From the NCBI GenBank assembly GCA_900323505.1, contig OOIN01000035.1:124001-188000 (forward strand): a stretch of DNA of 64,000 nucleotides, written 5' to 3'. The stretch comes from Ustilago trichophora (Eukaryota > Basidiomycota > Ustilaginomycetes > Ustilaginales > Ustilaginaceae). Shown in pieces: positions 38,640 to 51,662 of the stretch (positions within the stretch are counted from its first letter, which is position 1; the number at the start of each line of letters is the position of its first letter). The position numbers and the translations under genes are program-made. The notes under the pieces are model-generated. The model was given only the letters and a program-made list of their open reading frames with translations, did not search any database and was not told the origin of the DNA.

Positions 38640-41600
38640 CTTGCTATAATCACAGGCGCTTGAACGGCAAATGGCCTAAGAAGAGCTCTAAGGGCGGGAT
38701 GCGACAAATCGGAACGGCAGTTGCAGCACTTGATGCAGTCGCCGAATGTACTGTAAAGTACACTACTGCCGGTGAAGAGGTAACCCAGGGACTGGACATG
38801 CCGGCCGAAAGTGGAAAGTTGCTGCTCTCCATCGTCACTTTTCACCTTTTATGCGTCACACCCTTGTGTGATTTTAGAGAAGCAAAAAATTTCGAGAGAC
38901 ACTGTACTGCAGTGGAAAAAATAAAAATTAAAAGAATTAAAAATAAATAAAACTGCAAATCACGGTCACGACCCTTTATCGCGAACCATTCGCCACGGCA
39001 TTTCCCAAGCAGCAGCAGCAGCAGCAGCAACAACAATGGCTGGATGGCGGGTTGGGTGTCTGGGTGGGATCGCTTGCACCATAGGATCGCGTAACGGGAC
39101 TGTGATTGGACCGTGGAATTGTGATGCTGACCAGGGGGCGTGTCAGGGTTGTGTGCAGCAGTAAACAGACCCCAGCCTTGTACAGCGGAACCTCGGGACG
39201 ATCGACACACACCCACCTGGTGGTGAGCCAGCTTAATGATCGCTATGTTGGATTCCTTCACTGTGCGAATCCCTTTGCGGTTCTTCGGATTTTATGCATT
39301 GACAGCAGATGTCATTGCTCCCTCTCTTTTGTTCTGCAACCACCAACCCAGAAGTGTATTGGTACCACTGCAATCTGGCAGCTGTGGTGACAGCGGGACG
39401 TGTGTACCGAAGACGGCCTATGTATATGCGAAGCTCGCAAAGTGATCGCTGCAAACGAGATGCCCAGCCAGGCCCGTTCAGAACCCGAAGCAACCAGCTG
39501 TCACTTAGAGTGTCTAGTGGTTCATGCTTCACGCTAGGCGATTGGTCGGACGAACCGAGATGGTGGTGGTGTCCCTCGCTTTCCACACGGGCCGAAGCAG
39601 TGTAGCACACGGTATGTACAGTACTGTACATGCTGTATGGTGATTTATCATCCTGCTGCAAGTCTTGCACCAAGTCACACGCTAAGGTACTGTCAGCATG
39701 TAGGCACAATATTCACTTCGTACCAATCTCGGTAGATGCGCCGAAGCGAATCTACTGTCCAACAAATGGTTATTTCCTGGACATATGTTGTACTGTATGT
39801 CCATCGTGTGTAATACTCTAAACCTTGTGTCTGTTGTTAGTCCAACGCCCACTCTGATGATCTGTCTCAGATCCATGTGACGAAGGGCATGTGTCTTGGA
39901 AGGCCGAAAATGATCCTGACGAGCTCGCTACAATTTACGAGCTGGCCGTAAAATGACAGGCGAGGGGCCAAGCGAATTATAAGACCGTTTGGCGTGTAAT
40001 CAGATTCACCATATAGATGCAGGACCTGCATTTCCGTTTCGCACTAGTTCGTCGCCACTGCGTGTATCCTTCGGAGGCGAAAGAATGCTGGTCGCTGCCA
40101 ATGCTGCCTACACGGGCCAACCATCGCCCAAGGTGGTATGGGTCGGATTTGAGAACCGTCTTCTGCAAGTCGAAAACTTGGAACTCGGATGCCGAGTTTA
40201 CCGAACTCGGTAAAACTCTACCAGACAGCTGTCCAAACAATGCTCCTTTGTTCAAAAGCCCCTGGAAGTGCTGCAAGTCCGTTTGTGGACATGACCGATA
40301 TGGATGAATGCATCGGTCTTGAGCAAGCGAATTTTCTCCTGATCTCGAATTGGTTATTGTCCTTGTCGCCCGCTGCGGCTGACAGGAGAGATGACGAATT
40401 TAGAAGCAAACAATGGAAGGAATCAGCATTGAAGGATGGTCCCTTCGCATGCATGCATCTGATCAAACCGTTGTCCAAGCAAGGCGACAAGACGTTTGCA
40501 CTGTTTCCGTTGAGAAGAGCCGTCGGAATCGCCGACTCTGTCTTTGTTATCTGGTGTGTGTGTCTCTCGCACGTTAAGACAAGACCGTATGGTGGCTTGG
40601 ATGATGGTCAAAGCGAGCTTCTCTGGTGGCTAGTCGACTGTGTGTGATCGATTCGATGCAGTTTTGCGCCAGACCCTGGTCTGCGCTGAAGGCCGCTAAC
40701 AACCCCACGGACCCCAGGGCCCAAACCTGAAATTCGGCTGGTTGCGTGGGGCAAGGAACTAAAAAAGCAGCAACGACGGCGGAAGCAGAACCGCTAGCGA
40801 GCATGGCCCTTTCCTGGTCGGTGGAGACCTTCCTTTTTCTCCCCTCCACCCAATCGAACTTGGATCAGCGCTGTAAGACCAGGAACCTAGGGGATGCACG
40901 CATGCAACTTAGCATGACGGCGTTGGCAGGCAGACGTGGGGGCCAAGCAACAAGTTGACCGACAAGTCGAGCCCTATTCCCACAATGGAAGGCATCAGGA
41001 AACTCGGAAGCAGACTGGATTGGCCCCTTGTTTTAAGAAAGGAAAGACCGGCTCGGAATTACAAAGCAACGCAACCAAGCACAACGCAGCACAGCGCAAC
41101 ATCAAGAGGTAGTTGGCCGATATCGCATGCCGGTGATCCTTATCCCCTGTCTGGAGCGCCTAATTTTAGACTGAAGTTGGTCTTTTCATGCTGTTCAAAG
41201 ACAACGACGGCACTGTTGACCGCGCAAGAGCGAGGCTCGTTGTCGCAAACAAGTTCAAACAAAACACACGCTCGAACCAGATCTGGCTTACAGTGGTTGT
41301 CGTCGATTCGAGGACGATCGGCTTTGTGCGGCGGCGATGGAACACTCTGCAGCGAGCAAACAAGCAAACCCTTCTGTGTGTGGAGACCTTTTATGCAACT
41401 TTTTTGCCCTTTCCTTTGCCAAGCGAGCTGTCCAAGAGACAGCGGCGTCGAGAAAGAGAGAGAAACAAGACGCGGATGCAAAGCTGCAGGAGTGAATGGC
41501 GGGGTTCCAAAATTGGTCGTCGACTCTTTGGATCTCGCTCTTGCTCTGTCTGTTTGGTAGCCCGTCAGACACTGCGCTATTTCCAGACCCTGTTTTTCTT

Positions 41601-41850
41601 TTTTTTTCGAATTTCTCATGCAACCCTTGGGGTTGGTGTTGATCTCCGACTCTGGTTAGAGCTCGCTTTTGGGCGTTGGCGAGAAGGGGGAGCGAGGCTT
41701 CAACCCCGACTGGAACGGCTGAGCTGGACTTGAATATGCATTGCTGCTAGGATCTCGCTGCCACCTCGCTCCTCGTCCTCTGCTCTGCCTGCTTGGCAAA
41801 GTGCTCTCTCTTCGGGAACGCTAATGGCAGAGAACGTCGGTTCCCCTTCA
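38640..41850. other. Gene-poor region, part 2: AT-rich patch, CAG repeat and palindromes
   Basis: No convincing gene. Visible structure: TACTGTAAAGTA at 38749, an AT-rich purine patch at 38917-38950, a (CAG)n/(CAA)n run at 39008-39036, the perfect 16-bp palindrome TGTACAGTACTGTACA at 39615-39630, and an imperfect inverted repeat at 40194-40218. Confidence 0.5.
39615..39630. repeat. Perfect 16-bp palindrome TGTACAGTACTGTACA
   Basis: Reads identically on both strands. The same 16 bases recur at 50573-50588, and shorter versions occur elsewhere in non-coding parts of the window. Confidence 0.85.
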
Positions 41851-44800
41851 AGCCCCGCCAGCACAGACACCTCCTGCCATGAACACCCACCTCATGTGCT
41901 CATGTGAGACGAAACAGACACCACGTTGCTGGCAAGGGCCTGGAATGGGCAAGCGATCCAAGACGTGTGTCGTTGGCCCGCACGCCGCGCCCAACCCACT
42001 TGCCATCTGTTTGCTTTGTCCCAGTTGTCTAAGGGTGAGAAGCCGCCAAACAGAAATGTCGCACTCGGCTGCTTGCTCCGCGAAGGGAACACAGTCTTCA
42101 GCCCCTCTTCGAGAACAGTCCGCCCAGCGAGACCGAACCGTGTTCCATCCTTCAGCCAGGTGGCATGTTTCTCATGCCTCTCGGCAATCTCGGTGAACCC
42201 AGGGCGACAAGCATGAGAACGCAAACTTGCGGTTTAGATAGCTTGGAATCGCCTACCTTAAATGGCATCATTTGTTGCTCATCGGTCTTGTTGTAGATCC
42301 GTGTCGCCGGGTAGTGTGTAAGAACTTATGGGCTAGGCCTTGTGGTTTCATGATCAGCACTAGCGAGCAGTATATTGGGCAATGATTCGCATATTTGCTC
42401 TGTATCGAATTGGATCGGTATCGCAGCTGTGCGTTTCCGAAGATCGGCGTTGTACATTTTGACTGGGGAATCTGGTAACCTGTCAAAGGTGGTAGTCTGG
42501 ACCTGCTCGCTGTCGTCCGAATCTCGAGGAACCGACACAGTCGCTATTTTTGTGCCGATGTCACCGTCCCGTGTTGGTCCAATGTCGCAAGATGCATCAA
42601 ACTACCTCGCCTCGCTCCGATCAAACCTCCACTGTACTCGTATTTGAGCATCGTGCGCCACGCTTGGACGGCATGCCATCCTGTACAATCAGTCAGCACC
42701 GCATCGATCGAATGCTTGATGTTAAGTGCGTATACTGTATGTGCTTTGCCGACCATGCGGCCTCGGCTCTGCTAGAGAGACGTTGCCGATTGTTTGTGTG
42801 TGATGATAGAAGGTGAAGAAGCTGTCATGCCATGCGGTGCGGTGCGGTGCAATGCAGCTCACGGCGACTGGAAATAAGAAGTTCCACACACGGTGGTCAC
42901 AACAAACAGCATGACGCGAGCTGCATCACATTGGTTTCCTGAACAAACATTGCTTTGTGTGAATCAAAACATCCATCTCGGCTGATGGGTCGGTGCTCGA
43001 AGCGAATCGCAAAGTAGTGATTGCGGTCGGGCTGCCGCTGGAAGTTAGCACGGAGCAGAGCGCGAACCTGGACCTGGACCTGCGAGGTATGGAATCAGGT
43101 TTGCGAGTATAGTGGGAGAAGGTGCAAGTCAGGGAGGCAAGTCGCGTCCGGCGCGTGTCTCTGGTGTTACTTTGGCAGGTGGTCGGGCACAGGGTGGAGG
43201 CGAAGAGCTTCATACATTTTCGCACGAGATAAGCTAGAACCGGCATCGGCATCCGGAGGCGGCTCGGTGGGCGGCGGTCAACAGCAGAAAAAGGCGCAGA
43301 AACATGGCTGTGCCGTGCCTGTTTCTCTTTGTCTTGTGAATTTGGACGCCCCTTTTTTCTTTTTCTTTTATTTTTTCTTTGGTTTTGCGAGTGATTTCCG
43401 AAAGCTGTCATGAATCATCATCGGCATATGGACAGAAGATAGCTCACAAATCTCCCGTCTGGTGACAGCATCTATCGTTGCCATGTCACGCATTGGCACA
43501 CTCTCAAAGATCACCGGTCAGACGAGCTAAGCCTACATACGAGATAGTCCAAACGTGATCATCCACCGGCTTGAAATGCAAGTTGGTTGCCAAGCCAACC
43601 CGTCTGATGCCACTGAAAAGCAAATTTGTTCGGAGCCCGGCAGACACCTCATGTGGAAAGGCAGCCAAACGGCGCAGGGTCGGCCTCGCTTCGTACATGG
43701 GTTGCGGGCAAGCGGCACATGCAGCCCTCTCAAAGTCGCACGAGAAGGTGATGCTTCGGCTCTCAAGCAAGACCTCTGCATTCGTTCGAACACCGACCAG
43801 TGACGAGACAGAACTACTCGATAAGGCAAGGATTCCAAGAAAGAAGAAAGGAGAGATGCAATCTCAGAGAGTCTAGTTTCAGGTGATGTAGGGAGGTTGC
43901 ACGAGGGTTTCGACGCGTTGACGTTGACGCGCGCCTCTTGTTGATGAAGAGCCATTGCTGATTGGCTGGCTATTTCGCCGAGAGCAAAGCGATGCTCGTC
44001 TCAGCATAGCAGCATCACCATGATGCACATAAGCTACATACAGTATGCTCAAAAAAAGAGGTCGAGCGCAGGAAAGGACGGCTGCATCTAATATGCGATA
44101 CGAGCATTACCGAGTCGGCCGAAGGAAGTAAACGGAGCTCAACTAACCCCTATTTTCCTTGACAGAGCTCCAGGATGAGCACCCACTCACTCGGAGACTT
44201 CACAGCCGAGTGACAAGTTCAAAAGAGGCAAGAGAGAAGGAGAACGCATGGCATACGCAGCAGCAGAAAGAGAGACTGAGAGAGAGAGAGCTCGTCAAAA
44301 AGTCGGCAACGACTTCGAACTCGCGTGTAATTCAACCGAGGCCTCGCTTATCGTTCTCTTGCACTTTACGCGAGCGAGCCAAGAGACCGGCTCCTGCTTT
44401 GAACATCTTCATTTCTCTCTGCCCCCAACTCATGCGCAAATTTCCTGCACAGAACAAGCAAGACTGGCCCACAAGCGCATTATTTCCTCCAAGAGTAGAC
44501 ACTGAAAAGCGTCATTTTCGCCTTCCCGAGCCACTCTATCTTCTGTGCCATCACCATTCCCTTTGATCGCTTATGCCCAATGTGCTATTCTTGAAATCAT
44601 GCGCTGCCCCCCAACCTCTCTCTCTCTCTCGCTTAGAGGATCTTTTCATCGTGATGAGTTCGTTTAGTGGTGGACGGTTTCCTTTTTGGGTTGGCCTCGT
44701 TGATTTTTCAATCAGGTGAAAACCTTCTCCTACGTCGAGATGATGCGTGGCTCTTCAGTCGACATCGTTTAACACGTTTTAGCGCCAGTCCATGTGCGCT

Positions 44801-45296
44801 GTCATCCGACTTCGAGAAGAGCGGCTAGCTAGCTCCAAGGTTAGCACCGATCTGCATCCTCGGCACTCATCCCGTCCACGCCACGACGCGAAGTTCCAAC
44901 TACTTTCTGTTGAATCGCAACACATTCTTGTGCGTGACCGACGGCCTTGTGTCATCGAAACTAGCTCTGTTCGAACAAAAGTATCCTTTCTAGCGCATGC
45001 ATCCCCACAGACTAGGCGGCAGAAGACGGCATCCTGATCTAGCTTCGTGGCCCAGTCGGCTGCAATATTCGTGTCAATGACGACGAGGATCACGACGATG
45101 ATGCGTTGGTAGACGTTCGGGAGCAAAGCCAGCAGAAGGGTAGCAAGCCCTAGCCGAAGTGGAATCGGAGCTTGAATTGCGGCTCTGAGTGATTGCAATC
45201 GTGTTCCGGCTGCTAGGTGAACCGGTGCCAGTCGACAAATCGGGGGTGATTGGAGGAGTTCCAAAAAAGAGTTTCAAGAAGAAGGAGAGGTCGTGG

Positions 45297-45337
<41 letters not shown>

Positions 45338-47640
45338 CTTCCCTTTTCTTCACCTGTAATTCCCTCCTTGACTCGCCAAAGCGTAGCGAAGACCAAAAGC
45401 AGCACCTACCAGCAGCAGCAGCATATGACCTACAGCATCATTTCGTGATTTCGTGATGATAGGATAGATGTGATCCGATATTGGCCTGCCGAGACTTTCT
45501 TGACTCTGTTAACAGCGACCTCATCCAGGTATGATGACGATCCGAGGTTGCACGATTCGGGATCGCTTTCAAAGAAGAAGAAAAAACCAAGAGTGCATCC
45601 GTGAGCCGCCGCCCATGCACACATGTTCATCGTTGTCTGCATCCTGCAAGCCTCCATTGTAACTATCATGTGGTTCTGAAACAGCTTGAGAAGGAAGGAT
45701 CATTCGGTCCAAGCCGAGGACCTTTTGTCCTTCCAATCGGAGCGCACACTTGCAGCGACGCTAGACTGTAGAGTACCCCGCGTTCACATGGTTGGTTGGA
45801 AACCGTTGCACGCCCGGACTTCGTTCAAAGACCGTCAGAGCCGCACCACAAAGGATGCTCTTCGGCTTCTTCATCTTCAAAGGGGACTCGCACAATGAAT
45901 GGCTGCAGAGCATGCGACTGGGCGTCTATTCATTTCGACCAAAGCGGCTGCAGAAACGAGATACCATGATGTTCCGGTTCCGATGATCCATCAAAGGGCA
46001 GGTCGCCTTTTCTTTCCTCTCGCGATAGAGTTGGAGAGGTAACGCGACACAAACGTCACATTGGGACAGATCCCGCCAGATCGTACGTTGAAAATACAAA
46101 TAAAAATCAATTTTTCACCGCATAAAAGAGGAACACGTCATTTCTCTATCTTTTTCTGTCCCAGCTGAAGGGTACGAAAAAAAAAGGGGCGGGCGCATGA
46201 GTGAATCAATGGTTTCAACTCCATCCTTCTCCCCCTTTGTGCCTGCCGCCACCATCGTCACAATAACAATGTCCAATTTGACCACCATGAGCCAAACGCC
46301 AAGTTGACGTTGCTGCTGCGGCGTCCAATGAGAGGGAGAAATGAACAACACCTCGGGATCATGGGAAAAAAAAGAGCAGGTTTGTGCTTACCAACGAGAT
46401 GCAGTTTGCGGTGTGGCTGGGCAAAACGTGTGAATGCATCGCTGCCGGTCTTTACCGCTAGAGTTGCACCAACTGATGTGGCTTGCCTCCCTTTTCTCCC
46501 CACAACCAAGGAGGGATTTGAAGGAAATCAAAGGCCACCATGACCAGACTAGCGGGTACGGATCCGGGAGCCACGCATCGTACCGTTGCAACCAACCTGT
46601 GCGACGTGACACTGCCTGAAGCCTGTATGGTGCCGATGAAGACGATCCGGCTTTCCCCCATTCATAAGCGCCATCGGGAAGACTTTTCTTAGGCAACACA
46701 CGGTCTCGTTGACGCCACTTGAAGAGGCGGCAAAAGCAGACACCGATGGCTAAGTATTTCATGCCGTGCCGTGCCATCCAGCTTTTTTTTGTTGTTGTTG
46801 CCAGACGCAGCTTTGTTCTTGAACCGAACACACCTAAAGAAGCGCCTAGCTTTAAACACTCGCAAGCGATGGTGTTAGGTGCGGCGGTGGCTCGATCGAA
46901 CCTACGACCCTACAGCCAATGACAACCTCTCGACTCGCATAGTCTGGATGGGTACTCTTAGTGTAGTCTTTTTGATCTTTCTTCTTTGGTCGAGAGAACT
47001 CGGTGCCATGTCCGAAATTTTTCTTAGAGCAAACTGCATGCGCGAGCGCTTGCTTAGCTAGCGAGAGCGCTAGATCTTGCTGAAGCGACTGTACTGTAGT
47101 TCGTGCGTTGGTCGTGCTTGTGCTTGTGCAGTCCCTTTCTTCGTACTTGGCTGCACAGAAGATTTCCATTCCTCCATCGACACAAGACACAAGAGAAGGG
47201 GAAGACTAACCCACAAGGTTCGGTTAGTTAGCGTTTGGAGCCGCCTATGGTGTGGGATGTCGCGTCCGCTAGCGTGCCGTTCGAAAGCGCTTGACACGTT
47301 GTGACAATGCACCGAGCTTCGCTTCAACGTCACGTCCGAAGATCAACACTGGAGCCGGTCACACCGTGTCACAGCTGTGACTAACCGACCGACAATCTGA
47401 CCGACTGACCGACTGACAGACCGAACGACTGACCACAGTTATCAAACGCCAGCTCGCCGCGGCTTTGCTCTGCTTACAGTCTCGTTCTTCGGTCGATCCT
47501 TTGACTCAGCCCAGCCACATCTTGAATATGAGCATTACTGCTACACAATCATAGCTTTAACCTAATCGATCAAAGAGCTCAGATTGGATCAAAGGTTGTT
47601 CACCTTTTTTCTTCTCTTGGAATTCATGCTTCCTGAAAGA
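41851..47640. other. Gene-poor region, part 3: simple repeats and a 40-nt poly(T)
   Basis: No convincing gene. There is a GCGGT pentamer array (42834-42850), a (TC)n run (44618-44632), a poly(T) of 40 nt (45298-45337), an AT-rich motif at 46088-46116, and a GACC/GACT tetramer array (47380-47432). ORFs are short and unrelated to known families. Confidence 0.5.
45298..45337 (+). repeat. Poly(T) homopolymer, 40 nt
   Basis: Uninterrupted run of 40 T on the plus strand, followed by a pyrimidine-rich stretch. Similar in length to the A run at 15759-15797. Confidence 0.9.
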
Positions 47641-50600
47641 AAAAGAAAAGAAAAAATTCCCGCTCAGAAGAGGAGAATGGCCTCTTCATTATTGTCCAAC
47701 GGCAACGCAACAACAGCATACAGTACGCACACACGCTAACGGTGCAACGCTGCATAGTGCAGGCCCCTGCGCCCGCCTCCTCTTTTTCTTTTCGTTTTCT
47801 TTCCCTTTTCTTTCCTCACGCCTTGAATTCGACTCCGCTCGACTCTCTTTTTCCCTTTCCATTTGGTGTGTAACCCCCCTGTGCCAATTTAGACTGATGA
47901 AAAGGGAAGAGAGAAGTGGCTTTTTTTGACCCGACATACAGTAGCTTGCCACACAGTGTTGCAGAGCATCGTTCCAAAGCCCGCTCCAGCGGCGTGACAA
48001 CAGCAACGAAGCCCAGCTCAGCTCAGCCTACCCTTTCTCTTTCTCCACCTTGCCTTCGAGAAACTCGTCTTCTTCTGCTTCCTCTTCTGAGCCCGTCTGA
48101 AAGACACGTTGCCCGGTAATCAGAGCTCCCCTTGCACCGTTCCGCTCGTTCCGCGCCGACTTCCGCCTCTCAGCCAGCCAAGCAAACATACAGTACTGTA
48201 CAGTACCTGGACTCTGCACACATGCGCGCGCCTGCCGAGAATCTCTCACGTAGCGTTGCTCGCTCATTCATTCGCCCGCGCCTTCTGCTTTGACCGGTTG
48301 GTTGTTGGCTTCCGAGCTTTTGCGCTCACACGAGTCGCACTCGTGGTTCTGTCGTTGTTGTTGTTGTTTGACGTCGGCGTCCCCTCTCCTCGCCTCGTCC
48401 TCCTTGCACGCAGACGAACGCCGAACCTGTCAACGCCGCGCCTCTGCGCGCGCAAGGGCTACGGCGCTTGCGACCGGTACCGCCACGCCACGCCACGCCT
48501 CTGCTCTCCTCTGCTCTCCTCTCCTCTGCCCTTTCCCAAAGCTGTACGGACCACACGGTCAAATGGCTATGGGTTGTCCTGGCTTCCCGACCTCCGCTTC
48601 GGCGGGTTGCACTTTTAGCTCGAGTTCATGCCTGGGCGTAGAGATGATCTCGATCTTCCTCCTTGCTTGCCTTTTGCCGTTCGGGCTTTTTGATTGTTGT
48701 TGTCGTGGCTGCTTGCTGTTGATGGGTTTTTTTTTCTCGCCCTATTGGATTTCTGGTTGTGCTTAATTGAAATTGGTCGGCGCTAAACACAAGGGTTTCC
48801 CCTTTACTTTTCAGCCGCACATCTCCTTTGTGCTGTACCAAGGGTAGTTGCTGTACTGTACTGTGCTCAGATCGGAGCCGCTTTGACCGATAGACACACA
48901 CACTTACAATGACCCGACAGCACACGACTCGATTTCCGGTTGTTGGCAAGCTGGTGTTGGAGTCGCCAGCGAAACCGAGACCTCAGAGCGTCAGAAACGA
49001 CAACGATAGTCAAGGTCGATCAGAGCGCTTTCGACAATGATCTCTTCAAGGAAGGTCTAAGCGATGCTGATGATGTGCGCTCGCCCAAGGGTTGTGCAAA
49101 TCTGAGAGGCAGCCGAGCCCTATCCACGCTGGATTTGAACGCTCTTCCCCTTTTTGGTTGGCCTCTGGCAAGATGGACCGACACTCGAAGCCTAATTCCT
49201 CTCAGTAGCAGCACCAACAGCCAGTTAGGCGTAAGTCTCCTTCCCTTTTAGACAAGCTTGGTTCGACAGCTACTCTACTCGGCCCACCTGGAACCTTGGC
49301 CGCCTTCCGAACAGACTACACAAAAACCTCGACGGCGCAATGCGCTCATCTAGACATACACTTTCGAGGCTTCAAGTGGCAGCACAACGAGGGCGGTGAG
49401 TGACTTGCACGAGTTGCCGACCGACGTGTCACCAAAGCGTGTCTTGGGGAGACGATTGCGAGAGACCGCAACGTCTCTTGCAAAGTGTGTCAGTCGGGAA
49501 GGCGGTGAACTGAATCGGTTTCGAGCCCTGAACCAGGCTTTGACTCTCCTCTGAGCGAGACTTGAGCGAAATCTGTTTTAAAAAAACATTTGATGAAAAA
49601 AAAAAGAAGAAGATATTTTTGTTGGTGGGGGAGACAGCACGAATTTCGAAGCGAAGTCGCACCAAAAGCTCTTAGTTAGGACTGACCTCGTGCCCCGTGC
49701 GCCGCGCTAGATTTGGCAGGTCACTCCGCTTGTCACACTGCGGTTTAGGGCGTGAGTCCACGAAACGCAGGGATTTTTTTTTTTCGAACTTCGCCACTGT
49801 GCTGCACTGACCCCTCTTTCGCTGTGGCCTCTGCTTTTCCCTATCTTTCTCACTCACACTCTCTCTTGTCACATTTACTGTATAATTTGAAAATAAAATA
49901 AAAATCAATTTCGTCTGCTTGGCTCGCTGGCTCTTTGGCAGTGTTCTCATGGAAATTTGAAACTCCCTCTCCCGTTGGCGAACCCTTTCCGAAGAGTGTA
50001 TCGTCCGCACACACACACTCTCCCGTTGCCTGCTTGGTCTGTCTGCAAAGCATGAGCGGCCAACTGCTCTCCGCTCTTGTGCCTCCCCCTGCTCATGCTT
50101 GCCACTCAGTTGGGCAACACTCGGAATTCTGTTTCCCCTGCCCAGATTTTTACTCACTCGAATGAGATCCAAGTTTTTTCATGTGTGCACACAAGTTTTG
50201 GCCTCGACAGAAACCGCACACACCCTGTTCCTTGCCTCTTGTCGCTTCTTCGCCTTCCTCCAAGCAGAGAGATCTTTCCAGGGTGTCAAGAGGACAAGGG
50301 CATTTGGGGCCTCTCTCCCTCTCTCGTCTTTGGGCTCGTCCCCCGCCTTCGCCACTCGCACCTCCCCCCCAACCTGGATGTGCGATATCCCGTCGGTGCA
50401 ACACAGGCCGACTCTTGCCCTTTTTGTCCTGCCGCCATTCTTTCCCTGATCCCGTATAGCTTTTACTGTAGTTGACTATAGCTGTAGTGCCATCCCTCTG
50501 GAAACAAGCTCCGTTTTTGACCCCTTGCTGCCTCTTTTTGTGTCTCCTCCTCTCTGTGTACCTGTAACCCCGTGTACAGTACTGTACAATACATGGGCAT

Positions 50601-51662
50601 CCTTCCCTGCCCTTTTGGGTTTCCTGCTCTCGAAGCTCGTTGAGCCCTGTCTGCAAAACCTTAAGCCTGTCCCTGTCCTGTCCTGCCAGCTGATACTGCT
50701 GTATAGTCGTGGTCGTGCAGTAGTCTACAGTGGCAGCAGTCGTTCAGCCTGTCAAGTCAGTCAGTCGCTCGCTTCTACGGTAGCAGCTGTTCTTCGCTCT
50801 CATTTTGTGCCTTGAGGCCCTTGGGGAGCAAACAGCCACTCTCCGCTCACTGCACTCACTGCACTCATTTCCAATATATCCTTCCACCCTTCCTGTCAAT
50901 CCATCGACATCTTCTCCCTCCACCCGACCCTCTTTGCTCTTCGTCATCGTCCTTCCTTGTGATCAACCAAGGATCATTCTTTCCTCTTTCTCTCTTCCTA
51001 TACATAGCAACGCATCGCCCTACACTTTCATCTTTGACGGCATTCTCTCTCCCCCATCACCATCAACTACCGCCACTCTTCATTTCGCGCACTCGCTCTT
51101 GCATACGACACCCGCAGCTTGACACAATAGATAGATAGCCTTCTTCGTGTTCCTCACTCGAACAGTATCTTCGGCTTTAGCGACGCTCTTCGCATCATCT
51201 TCATCATCATCGTCATCCCAGCATTCGACATCCTCCTCCTCAACAATAGCAAACCGCAAGTGGCAACCCCGTCTCGGTTCATAAAAAGCATCTCTCCCTC
51301 TCTCCACCCGTCTTTGTTCATAAACACAACACCGACCGGTAACCTCTCCAAAAGCATCTTCACTCCGACCCCCTGCACAACAGCATTTCACTTCAACCCC
51401 CACTCCACTCCCCCTCTCCTATCCCGTACCGGCGCCCTCCCATCTTTTGACGCCTTCATCAATCGGAAATCTTGCACTCCGAAAAGCCAGCATTGTATCG
51501 CATCCCTTCCTCGCTTCTCGCTTCGCCACAACGTAAATGTGCACAGCAGCCAAGTCCGCCCACTCTCATCTTTGATTGTTTTAAGGCGTTCGACCCTCTT
51601 CTCAGACACCCCTCAGTCTCGCTAGCTCAAGCTTCGACCATCTCGACCATCTTTCTTTCAAC
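47641..51662 (+). promoter_or_regulatory. Long pyrimidine-rich upstream region and leader of the Pho85-type cyclin gene
   Basis: 4 kb of strongly CT-biased plus-strand sequence leading to the cyclin ATG, typical of promoters and leaders here; the last ~850 bp (50810-51662) look like a long 5' UTR. It holds a concentration of TACTGTACAGTA palindromes (48190-48206, 48851-48864, 50573-50588). No separate gene is convincing; ORFs are short and their composition follows the CT bias. Confidence 0.5.
50573..50588. repeat. Perfect 16-bp palindrome TGTACAGTACTGTACA (second exact copy)
   Basis: Exact copy of 39615-39630, about 1.1 kb upstream of the cyclin ATG. Confidence 0.85.

Noticed and set aside
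46880..46920. tRNA-like B-box (AGGTTCGATC on the minus strand)
   Set aside because: No matching A box, cloverleaf or acceptor stem could be drawn around it.
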